A stretch of DNA of 8,732 bases from Spirochaetaceae bacterium (GTDB taxonomy: Bacteria; Spirochaetota; Spirochaetia; B11-G9), in the NCBI GenBank assembly GCA_030633365.1, contig DAOVSY010000107.1, forward strand, positions 1-8,732, in the 5' to 3' direction. This document shows, piece after piece, positions 1 through 5,815 of the stretch. Under the pieces are notes generated by a model that worked only from the letters and a program-made list of their open reading frames with translations, made no database searches and had not been told where the DNA came from. The stretch's first letter is position 1, and each line of letters starts with the position of its first letter. The position numbers and the translations under genes are program-made.

Positions 1-648
1 ACTTCAAACGCTGACTTTTCATACGAATGGAAAAATCTTAATGAAGATAGGGATCATTACTTTGCCCTTTATGCACATGAAAAAGGTGGAATGTGGCTTG
101 CCCCTAAAAGGGCAGACATCTGGTTTGATAGTAATGGTTATTATGAGGATTGGCCATGGGGAAACCAAAAACTGTATGTTAGTGCATTAGCAGCTGGAAA
201 TTTTGTTGATAGTATTACTCCTCTGGATATTGTTTTTGATTTAACAGGCCCTCCAGTTGAGGCTAATATAGGATTTATGAGGTTTGATGATCTTTTTACT
301 AGTAATTATGGAGCTGTGGTAGATGCACGAATACAAGGTTGGAATGTTATAAATGGCGGTGATATTCTAATTGTACCAGTTAGGAAGAGAATTGAAGATG
401 GTATGAGCTGGGGAGAAATAGATGACGAATATTTGTATGACTATGAACATGCCAAAGTTGCAAATATTACTGTTGCGGGTGATGTTGTAGATATTAAAGA
501 TCAGATAAATATTTCAAGATTAAATGGATCCAATACAGTTGCTTTTATAACTGATGATCCTGATTTCCAGGTTGATATTAGCTCTTTAACTTTTTGGGAT
601 CCGACTGAATTGAGAGATTTATTTAGTGTCTGGTGGAGCAATAATTAA
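1..648 (+). CDS. Secreted/surface protein, C-terminal part (5' end outside window), paralogue of the next gene
   Basis: The reading frame is open from base 1, so the gene begins upstream; the first ATG at 91 is internal. The visible 215 residues match the following lipoprotein in order. EWKNL..DHYFALYAHE..GMWLAPKRADI here corresponds to EWKDL..HYFSLFAKS..DIWFAPIKAKI there, a segment with the look of the end of a fibronectin type III-like beta domain. A second beta-rich domain follows (roughly from GPPVEANIGFMRFDDL), with alternating hydrophobic strands and a W-x-E stretch reminiscent of DNRLRE-type surface modules. That family link is a guess. No membrane segment is visible. By analogy with its neighbour, the missing N-terminus probably carries a lipoprotein signal. 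Function is unknown; extracellular binding or adhesion is an inference. The stop TAA shares its last A with the next ATG, which suggests co-translation. Confidence 0.8.
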   Translation, partial: TSNADFSYEWKNLNEDRDHYFALYAHEKGGMWLAPKRADIWFDSNGYYEDWPWGNQKLYVSALAAGNFVDSITPLDIVFDLTGPPVEANIGFMRFDDLFTSNYGAVVDARIQGWNVINGGDILIVPVRKRIEDGMSWGEIDDEYLYDYEHAKVANITVAGDVVDIKDQINISRLNGSNTVAFITDDPDFQVDISSLTFWDPTELRDLFSVWWSNN

Positions 649-1571
649 TGAAAATAATACTGGCAGATCGATATATAAAGATAGTCTTTCCTTTTATTCT
701 ATTTATAATATTCTTTTTTTCTTCCTGTAATCTGTTTTTTAGTCTTCCTCATGGTCGTGAAAATGTTGATGATCCTAATGCGCAGATAACTGCATTTACT
801 GCTTTACCCTCTGGTGATGATTCTATAGTTACAATGTGGAATTGGAAGGACACTCCAGGTAGTTGGAGCGATGAGGAAATAGATGAAATACATATTCAGC
901 ACAGTATTTTGGGATACCCGGAAAATTTGAATTTAATATTTGGAGAAACTTTTTCCAATAACACTGCATGGCAGCATGAGTGGAAAGATTTAATTCCTGG
1001 TATAACTCACTATTTTTCCCTGTTTGCAAAAAGTTCTGATGGTGATGGAGGGGATATTTGGTTTGCGCCAATAAAGGCTAAAATTACTTTACCAGGAACA
1101 TCAGAAACTGGCGTGAACTATGACAGAATAGACAGTCTCAATATTGATAATACCGGTATTGCTGAATGGCTGGATGATCCTGATGGTGTTCTTGAAATTG
1201 GCACATCAAAGTGGGCTGTTGTATTTCTTGATATTCCAGATAATGTATACATAACATCTGCTAAAATTATTATGAGTCCTCTTTCAATAGCTGGTAGAAC
1301 TATTACATTTGCTCCTCTGGATGGAACGTTACCATATGATAATTGGGAGATATGGAATCAATTATCTGATGGAAGTATTGTTAATGAAGCTGCTGGAGTA
1401 ACATATACTGTTGATCCTCCTGTATTGGGAGAATTTGAAATAACACAAGTGGTTCGGGCTGCTTCCATAACTTCTCAAAAAGCTATTCTAATTAAAATTA
1501 CATCAGGTACTGCATTAAGTTTTGATAATAATGCTTCTGCACCCAGAATTCTTGCAGATATTATTAAATAA
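648..1571 (+). CDS. Putative lipoprotein with fn3-like and DNRLRE-like beta domains
   Basis: A 307-residue protein. The N-terminus is a lipoprotein signal: basic residues at 2, 8 and 11, a very hydrophobic stretch at 12-24, then FSSC with the lipidated Cys at 27. This is a relaxed lipobox of the kind accepted in spirochaetes. Residues about 44-148 form a fibronectin type III-like domain (VTMWNWKD, then HYFSLFAKSSDG). Residues about 155-307 form a second beta domain (AVVFLDIPD, ITSAKIIMSPL, DNWEIWNQL, LGEFEITQVVRA) resembling the DNRLRE layout. It is a tandem paralogue of the gene ending at 648, overlapping it by one base (TAATG). Its Shine-Dalgarno (TGGAG, 634-638) lies inside the upstream gene, so translational coupling is likely. 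Expected location is the outer or inner membrane surface. The substrate or ligand cannot be read from the sequence. Confidence 0.85.
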   Translation: MKIILADRYIKIVFPFILFIIFFFSSCNLFFSLPHGRENVDDPNAQITAFTALPSGDDSIVTMWNWKDTPGSWSDEEIDEIHIQHSILGYPENLNLIFGETFSNNTAWQHEWKDLIPGITHYFSLFAKSSDGDGGDIWFAPIKAKITLPGTSETGVNYDRIDSLNIDNTGIAEWLDDPDGVLEIGTSKWAVVFLDIPDNVYITSAKIIMSPLSIAGRTITFAPLDGTLPYDNWEIWNQLSDGSIVNEAAGVTYTVDPPVLGEFEITQVVRAASITSQKAILIKITSGTALSFDNNASAPRILADIIK

Positions 1572-1636
1572 TCAGAGCAATCCTCAAATCTTCAAATCCT
1601 AATTCAAACATTTTTCTTGATTGTTGATTTTCCTGT

Positions 1637-1665
1637 TTGCAAATACATATCTCTCATACTACAAT
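1637..1665 (+). promoter_or_regulatory. Sigma-70-type promoter for the antiporter operon
   Basis: The -35 is TTGCAA (1637-1642, 4 of 6) and the -10 is TACAAT (1660-1665, 5 of 6), with an ideal 17-bp spacer. The predicted start is near 1672, giving a leader of about 30 nt that contains the GGAAGGG ribosome site (1692-1698). It lies in the 130-bp gap after the lipoprotein gene, so the antiporter pair is probably a separate transcription unit. Confidence 0.6.
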
Positions 1666-1701
1666 AGAGAACATACAGAACTTATGTAACCGGAAGGGTA
1701 A

Positions 1702-2985
1702 ATGGAACTTATACTTGAAAACCTTGTTTCTCTTCGTAATCTTTTAAGTCAGCACCCTCTTTTTACTGTGGGTATTATGCTGGTTATGGGCTACTTTATT
1801 GGCACACTTGCAGAGAAAGTAAAACTTCCTGAAATAACAGGTTTTATCCTTGCTGGCCTTATTATGGGTTCCACAGTGACAGGTATTGTCCCCCATGAAA
1901 TGGAGGAATCTCTCAAGGTTGTAACAGAAGTTGCTCTTGGTCTTATTGCTCTTACAATTGGGGGAGAGTTTTACTGGGCCAAGCTTAAAAGGATGGGGAA
2001 GGAAGTTGTAATTATAACAGTTGTTCAGATTGCCCTTACTTTTGGGGCTGTGACTGTAGGACTGGTTTTATTTAAAATGTCTTTTCCTTTTGCAATGCTC
2101 CTGGGTGCCATTGCATCAGCAACTGCTCCTGCCGCGACTGTTGCAATAGTTCAGTCTCTAAGAGCACATGGTGTATTTATAGATTATCTTTACGGAGTAG
2201 TTGCTCTTGATGATGCAGGTTGTGTCATTCTGTTCAGTATAGTTTTTGCCATTGCTTCTGGAATGCTTCTGGGAGATAATGTTGCAGCTGAGGCTGTAGG
2301 TCATGCTGTAACTAATCATGGAGGGGCTGCTGTAATAGGTCATGCTCTTCTTGAAGTCCTCCTTTCTATTATTGCAGGACTTATTAGTGGAGTAGCAGTT
2401 CATTTTGCTACCTGGAAAAAGCAGAATTCCAATGAAATTATGATTATAACAATTGGAATAGTTTTTTTGTTTACAGCAATGGCTGTTATTTTTAGATTAT
2501 CACCCCTTCTTGTGAATATGGCAGCTGGTGCTGTTATAATTAATTTTTCCCCTAAAAATCATAGAATTTTCAGGGCTCTGGAACCTTTTACCCCTCCCAT
2601 ATATGCACTTTTTTTTGTGATTGCCGGTACGGAACTTAATCCTGCAGTCCTTGTTCAGAAAGATATTTTAATTTTTGGAGCAGTATATATTTTCCTTAGA
2701 GCCATTGGTAAGTATGGTGGAGTTTATATTGGTTGTAAAGTTTCCAGAGTGAAGGGAGTAATAACTAAGCATCTTGGACTGTGTATGCTGCCTCAGGCAG
2801 GAGTTGCCATAGGTCTGGTTCTTATGATTCAGGCTTCACCGCTTATGCACCAACTAAGTCCTGAGCAAATATTAATGGTTGACAGAATGGTTAATATTGT
2901 ACTTCTTTCTGTATTTGTAAATGAACTTGTTGGACCGCCTGTTTCCAGATACGCAATTATTAAAGGCAATGAGATGGAGGGTTAA
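1702..2985 (+). CDS. Cation/proton antiporter, CPA2 family, lacking an RCK domain
   Basis: A 427-residue, almost wholly hydrophobic protein with about 12-13 membrane segments: a Na+/H+ exchanger domain of the CPA2 (NapA/KefB-like) type. Seen directly are LPEITGFILAGLIMG (residues 42-56), typical of the second and third helices, and the small-residue unwound helix ATAPAATVAIV (about 140-150). The ion-binding pair D170-D171 (ALDDAG) follows, and an R333/K337 pair (LRAIGKYGG) sits in the late core helix. In this superfamily the Asp-Asp pair plus a Lys in that helix is characteristic of electrogenic exchangers, so electrogenic Na+/H+ or K+/H+ exchange is predicted; the ion is not certain. The protein stops at the end of the membrane domain: the cytoplasmic TrkA-N/TrkA-C (RCK) regulator found in Kef proteins is absent. 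GGAAGGG sits just before the ATG. The EIIA-PII gene starts 2 bases after the stop, which makes it a likely cytosolic partner. Confidence 0.92.
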   Translation: MELILENLVSLRNLLSQHPLFTVGIMLVMGYFIGTLAEKVKLPEITGFILAGLIMGSTVTGIVPHEMEESLKVVTEVALGLIALTIGGEFYWAKLKRMGKEVVIITVVQIALTFGAVTVGLVLFKMSFPFAMLLGAIASATAPAATVAIVQSLRAHGVFIDYLYGVVALDDAGCVILFSIVFAIASGMLLGDNVAAEAVGHAVTNHGGAAVIGHALLEVLLSIIAGLISGVAVHFATWKKQNSNEIMIITIGIVFLFTAMAVIFRLSPLLVNMAAGAVIINFSPKNHRIFRALEPFTPPIYALFFVIAGTELNPAVLVQKDILIFGAVYIFLRAIGKYGGVYIGCKVSRVKGVITKHLGLCMLPQAGVAIGLVLMIQASPLMHQLSPEQILMVDRMVNIVLLSVFVNELVGPPVSRYAIIKGNEMEG

Positions 2986-2987
2986 AA

Positions 2988-3815
2988 ATGGAACTTATAG
3001 ATATAATAGATCGAAAATGCTGTGCTGTAAATTTAAAGGCCTCCACAAAAGATGATGTACTTAAAAAGATTTCTGAACTGGCTTTAAAAAGTCCATTAAT
3101 GGAAAAGTTTGAACATGATTTTCTGTTTAGGCAGTTGAAAGACAGAGAAGATCAGGGTTCTACAGGGTTTGGTGATGGGATTGCTATGCCCCATGCAAGA
3201 ATTGAAGGAATGGAAAAGTTTCTTGTTTTTATTATTACATCATCGAAGGGTGTGGAATTTGATTCTCTTGATAAGAAAAAAGTAAAGCTTATTTTTGTTA
3301 TTCTTGGACCTGCAGAGGCAGTTCAGGATCATCTAAAAATTCTTGCTACTATTTCACGTACCCTTGGCAGTTCTGCTGGTGTAAGAAACGAAGTCATGAA
3401 GGCTCAGACCAATACTGCCCTTTATGAGGCTTTTATTCGCCATTCCCGATTGTCTACCGGGGGGAGTAGCAAAACCAGAAAAATGAAGCTTCTTTATGTT
3501 GTTCTGTATATAGAAGATTTTCTTTATGATATTTTAGAATTTTTTATTGAGATGGGTATTGACGGAACCACTATTATTGAGTCTTCAGGAATGGGTGAAT
3601 ATATAAGCAATGTTCCAATGTTTGCCGAGTTTATAGGTTTTATGAAGGAAAATAAAAATAGAAGTAAAACTTTAATGACATTGGTTCCGGAACATAAACT
3701 TGATGATATCATTGAAGGCATAGAGGATATTACCGGAGATTTGGATAAAAAACAGGGAGCCATGATAATTGTGACGGATATTAGTTATTTTAAGGGCACT
3801 ATGAAGATGATGTAG
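2988..3815 (+). CDS. PTS EIIA (fructose/Ntr type) fused to a PII-like domain
   Basis: A 275-residue soluble protein. Residues 1 to about 150 form a PTS EIIA type-2 domain: the phosphorylatable His69 is in GIAMPHAR, preceded by REDQGSTGFGDG, and the second conserved His115 is in DHLKILATISR. A short Ser/Gly/Thr linker follows (about 152-164). Residues 165-275 fold by pattern as a PII/GlnB-like ferredoxin fold: strand MKLLYVVLY, helix, strand DGTTIIESSGMGEY, a loop region in the place of the T-loop, strand SKTLMTLVPEHKLDDIIEGI, and strand GAMIIVTDIS. It starts 2 bases after the antiporter stop with a strong GGAGGG (2976-2981), so the two are made together. Inference: it regulates the antiporter in response to PTS phosphorylation and a ligand bound by the PII-like part. 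No EIIB or EIIC is nearby, which argues against a role in sugar uptake. The ligand is not predictable from the sequence. Confidence 0.88.
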   Translation: MELIDIIDRKCCAVNLKASTKDDVLKKISELALKSPLMEKFEHDFLFRQLKDREDQGSTGFGDGIAMPHARIEGMEKFLVFIITSSKGVEFDSLDKKKVKLIFVILGPAEAVQDHLKILATISRTLGSSAGVRNEVMKAQTNTALYEAFIRHSRLSTGGSSKTRKMKLLYVVLYIEDFLYDILEFFIEMGIDGTTIIESSGMGEYISNVPMFAEFIGFMKENKNRSKTLMTLVPEHKLDDIIEGIEDITGDLDKKQGAMIIVTDISYFKGTMKMM

Positions 3816-3821
3816 ATTTTG

Positions 3822-3853
3822 AAATGAAAAACTAATAATGAAAAATGAATAAT
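3822..3853. repeat. 32-bp direct repeat, copy 1
   Basis: This AT-rich unit, built from ATGAAAA..TAAT blocks, begins 6 bases after the stop of the EIIA-PII gene. It matches 4175-4206 at 31 of 32 positions; the only difference is A at 3838 against T at 4191. The two copies are in the same orientation with starts 353 bp apart. It has no evident dyad and no long coding potential. It may be a member of a dispersed intergenic repeat family or a trace of local duplication. Confidence 0.85.
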
Positions 3854-3898
3854 GTTGTAATTAAGGTTGAATCTATCCTGTAATTTTCCTGTTTTATA

Positions 3899-4054
3899 TT
3901 ATGCAAATGTGTCTATATTTTGTCCGGTATCTGTTTCTTTGTTGTCAATTTCTTCGGGTATTTCTATTGTTTCATCTCTTACTGGTTCAACAGGAACTTG
4001 TGGTGGATATTCAATAGGATAAATATCATTTTGTGATGGAATAACATCAGACAT
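3899..4054 (-). CDS. Small acidic proline-rich protein, 51 residues, unknown function
   Basis: I do not recognise this protein. Reading the minus strand from ATG at 4054 to TAA at 3901-3899 gives 51 residues beginning MSDVIPSQND and ending GQNIDTFA. It holds 7 prolines, 13 acidic and 2 basic residues, no cysteine, no signal peptide and no membrane segment, so it is probably soluble and mostly disordered (segments such as YPPQVPVEP and EIPEEIDN). Support for a real gene is good. A textbook AGGAGGA ribosome site (plus-strand 4059-4065) lies 4 bases before the ATG, an exact TTGACA -35 with a plausible -10 lies upstream, and the gene fills the gap between two flanking genes of opposite orientation. 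It is transcribed divergently from the aminopeptidase gene and convergently towards the EIIA-PII gene. It could be a small partner or regulator of a neighbour, but nothing shows which. Confidence 0.7.
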   Translation of the reverse strand: MSDVIPSQNDIYPIEYPPQVPVEPVRDETIEIPEEIDNKETDTGQNIDTFA

Positions 4055-4058
4055 ATTG

Positions 4059-4066
4059 TCCTCCTA
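4059..4066 (-). promoter_or_regulatory. Strong ribosome binding site of the small gene
   Basis: On the minus strand this reads TAGGAGGA, followed by CAAT and then ATG. It is the main translational evidence that the 51-codon frame is a real gene and fixes its start at 4054. Confidence 0.7.
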
Positions 4067-4095
4067 TGGATGCATAGGCGATCGGCTTTCTTTAA

Positions 4096-4124
4096 ATTTA
4101 ATCATTTTATTACCCAAATGTCAA
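4096..4124 (-). promoter_or_regulatory. Promoter of the small minus-strand gene
   Basis: On the minus strand there is a perfect TTGACA -35 (4124-4119), a 17-bp spacer and a TTAAAT -10 (4101-4096, 4 of 6). The predicted start near 4089 gives a leader of about 35 nt. This is one side of a divergent control region shared with the aminopeptidase gene. Confidence 0.55.
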
Positions 4125-4165
4125 ATTTTCTTAATTATGGATCTTTTTTTGAACTGAAATTTGTA

Positions 4166-4171
4166 TATAAT
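4166..4171 (+). promoter_or_regulatory. Candidate -10 element for the aminopeptidase gene
   Basis: A perfect TATAAT stands 53 bases before the start codon. No good -35 sits 16-18 bases upstream, where the sequence is only a run of T. A TG lies two bases before the hexamer, one base off the extended -10 position. If it is used, the transcript would begin near 4178 and repeat copy 2 would form most of the 5' leader. Confidence 0.4.
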
Positions 4172-4174
4172 AAA

Positions 4175-4206
4175 AAATGAAAAACTAATATTGAAAAATG
4201 AATAAT
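4175..4206. repeat. 32-bp direct repeat, copy 2
   Basis: This is the second copy of the unit at 3822-3853 (31 of 32 identical). It lies between the candidate -10 (4166-4171) and the GAGGAG ribosome site (4212-4217) of the aminopeptidase gene. Together the copies bracket the small minus-strand gene and its promoter. Confidence 0.85.
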
Positions 4207-4223
4207 AATATGAGGAGAACACA

Positions 4224-5345
4224 ATGAGAGATCCAAGAGATAAAAAATTAGCTCAATTACTTGTAAATTATTCCTGTAAAATACAACCCGGAGAGAGTTG
4301 TCTTATCCATGCAACAGATACTCCTGATGAATTTATTGAAGAACTTGTTAACGCTGTTTATGCTGCAGAAGGTTTTCCCATTGTTCAATTGGAAACAGAA
4401 AGAATAGAAAGAGCCCTGCGTATTGGCGGAACAAAGGATAGTTATAAATTAAAAACAGATATTGAAAAATATCAGATGGAAAAAATGGATGCCTTTATTG
4501 GTGTAAGAGGTCCAGCAAATACAAAAGAGATGTCAGATTTACCTGAAGGTAGTAATAGCTTGTATATGAAAGAGTTTTATGAGCCTGTTCATTTTAAAGT
4601 TAGAGTAGCAGATACCAAATGGGTGGTTCTTCGTTATCCCACACAGTCAATGGCTGTGCAGGCTAATATGTCTTCCATTAAATTTGAAGATTATTTTTAT
4701 AAAGTAACAACTGATGTTGATTATAATAAAATGTCAAAGGCTATGGATAAAGCTGTAGATTTTATGTCAAAAGCGGATAAAGTACATATTACCGGTCCCG
4801 GAACAGATTTAAAATTTTCCATTAAAAATATAGGCGCAGTTAAGTGCAGTGGTGAGATGAATATTCCTGATGGAGAAGTGTACAGCTGTCCTGTAAAAGA
4901 TAGTATTGAAGGTTATATAACTTATAATGCACCTTCCAGCTATCATGGTTTTACATTTACAGATGTCCATTTGGAATTTAAGAAAGGTAAGATAGTGAAA
5001 GCAACTTCCAATGATAATGAGCGAATAAATAATATATTCGATACAGATGAAGGTTCAAGGTATGTTGGGGAATTTGCTTTAGGATGTAATCCTGAAATAA
5101 CTTTTCCTATGGACAATATTCTTTTTGATGAAAAAATTGCCGGGTCCTTTCATTTTACCCCGGGTGCTGCATATGATGATGCTGATAATGGGAATAAAAG
5201 TGCTGTTCACTGGGACTTAGTTTGTATCCAGACCCCTGAGTATGGTGGTGGTGAAATTTGGATTGACAATGAGTTGATTCGAAAAGATGGTATTTTTATA
5301 CATCAGGATTTCAGAGCACTAAACCCTGACAATCTTAAGGTTTAA
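4224..5345 (+). CDS. Aminopeptidase, M29 family (AmpS/PepS/AmpT type)
   Basis: A 373-residue cytosolic metallopeptidase that removes N-terminal amino acids from peptides. The length is slightly below the usual ~400-410. The start is set by GAGGAG (4212-4217) six bases before the ATG. The N-terminal domain begins MRDPRDKKLAQLLVNYSCKI, the usual family opening, with PGESCLIHA after it. All expected dinuclear metal ligands and the catalytic tyrosine can be placed by motif: E218 (NIPDGEVY), E283 (VGEFALGCNP), H310 (SFHFTPG), Y317, and H329/D331 (VHWDL). The family uses Zn, Co or Mn. It stands alone on the plus strand, diverging from the small gene and converging on the sixA-like gene, whose 3' end it overlaps by 11 bp. 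The likely role is peptide turnover or use of peptides as carbon and nitrogen sources. Substrate preference within the family cannot be read here. Confidence 0.93.
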   Translation: MRDPRDKKLAQLLVNYSCKIQPGESCLIHATDTPDEFIEELVNAVYAAEGFPIVQLETERIERALRIGGTKDSYKLKTDIEKYQMEKMDAFIGVRGPANTKEMSDLPEGSNSLYMKEFYEPVHFKVRVADTKWVVLRYPTQSMAVQANMSSIKFEDYFYKVTTDVDYNKMSKAMDKAVDFMSKADKVHITGPGTDLKFSIKNIGAVKCSGEMNIPDGEVYSCPVKDSIEGYITYNAPSSYHGFTFTDVHLEFKKGKIVKATSNDNERINNIFDTDEGSRYVGEFALGCNPEITFPMDNILFDEKIAGSFHFTPGAAYDDADNGNKSAVHWDLVCIQTPEYGGGEIWIDNELIRKDGIFIHQDFRALNPDNLKV

Positions 5346-5811
5346 TAAGAGTGGAGCTCAAAACAACTGAATTAAAGTTTATAGAACTCCACTTTTGTAT
5401 ATCCAGTTCCAGTATACATAGATTCCCAGTACCCATTCCTATGTGTTTTCCTGTTATTTTTGATATAAATCCTGATATTGTTGGATTATGAGCCACAAGC
5501 ATAATTGAATCTAATGATTCTTTTTGTGATCCAAGAATATCTATATATTCAAAAATAGAAGCAGAATAGAGCAACTCAGTCCCTGTTAATTTAATTACAG
5601 TTTTTTTGTTATGTATAATTTTTGCACTGGATATTGCTCTTAGAGCGGTCGAAGCAATTATGAAATTTGGAAGATTATTGCTTTCTACTAACTTATCTGC
5701 AATATTAGTAATTTGCTTTTTACCAAGACTGTCCAATGGGCGGTCAAAATCTGAAATATTACTTAATCTGGAAGCTGCATTCCCATGTCTGAGTAAAAGT
5801 AGTTTTTTCAT
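5335..5811 (-). CDS. sixA: Phosphohistidine phosphatase, SixA-like (histidine phosphatase superfamily)
   Basis: A 158-residue cytosolic enzyme, the usual SixA length. The N-terminal signature LLLLRHGNA carries the phospho-accepting His9 with Arg8. D23/R24 (DRPLDSLGKKQ) follow as in the SixA type, then R58 in STALRAISSA, an acidic E79 (TELLYSA), and the second catalytic His108 in LVAHNP. SixA enzymes remove phosphate from histidine on signalling or PTS carrier proteins, which is suggestive given the EIIA domain encoded about 1.5 kb away; any link is inference. The start is preceded by GAGG inside the end of tag, with only 4 bases between the genes, so it is the second gene of a tag-sixA operon. 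Its 3' end overlaps the convergent aminopeptidase gene by 11 bp. The superfamily is broad and the substrate is not proven by sequence. Confidence 0.85.
   Translation of the reverse strand: MKKLLLLRHGNAASRLSNISDFDRPLDSLGKKQITNIADKLVESNNLPNFIIASTALRAISSAKIIHNKKTVIKLTGTELLYSASIFEYIDILGSQKESLDSIMLVAHNPTISGFISKITGKHIGMGTGNLCILELDIQKWSSINFNSVVLSSTLIKP
5347..5396 (+). terminator. Candidate hairpin terminator after the aminopeptidase gene, inside the sixA-like 3' coding end
   Basis: A 10-bp inverted repeat pairs AAGAGTGGAG (5347-5356) with CTCCACTTTT (5387-5396), with one G-U pair. The 30-nt loop can itself pair weakly (AACT with AGTT). It begins 2 bases after the aminopeptidase stop. The downstream T-run is short and partly in the stem, and the loop is long, so termination strength is doubtful. 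On the other strand the same bases code for the last residues of the sixA-like protein. Confidence 0.4.
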
Positions 5812-5815
5812 TTAA

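Noticed and set aside
829..1071. Minus-strand open frame opposite the lipoprotein gene
   Set aside because: It lies wholly inside a well-supported plus-strand gene and its product has no recognisable family.
1605..1639. Inverted repeat CAAACA/TGTTTG upstream of and touching the antiporter -35
   Set aside because: Six pairs around a 23-nt AT-rich loop are too weak and common to call an operator or terminator.
2158..2403. Minus-strand open frame opposite the antiporter gene
   Set aside because: It is antisense to membrane-helix codons; the Ser/Tyr/Asn-rich product is a typical shadow.
3524..3763. Minus-strand open frame opposite the PII-like domain
   Set aside because: It is contained in the EIIA-PII coding region and matches no known family.
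3854..3898. Possible terminator between the convergent EIIA-PII and small genes
   Set aside because: Only three-base ends (AGG/CCT) pair and there is no T-run after a stem on either strand.
3822..4206. Reading the repeat pair as a CRISPR remnant or transposon target duplication
   Set aside because: There are only two units 353 bp apart, with a gene between, no spacer series, no terminal inverted repeats and no transposase; 32 bp is also long for a target duplication.
4198..4227. Nine-codon upstream frame (ATG at 4198) whose TGA overlaps the aminopeptidase ATG as ATGA
   Set aside because: It has no ribosome site of its own, and its AGG-AGA codons are simply the Shine-Dalgarno of the real gene.
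5606..5815. Plus-strand open frame opposite the sixA-like gene
   Set aside because: It is the complement of clear SixA motifs, including the RHG site, and has no independent support.
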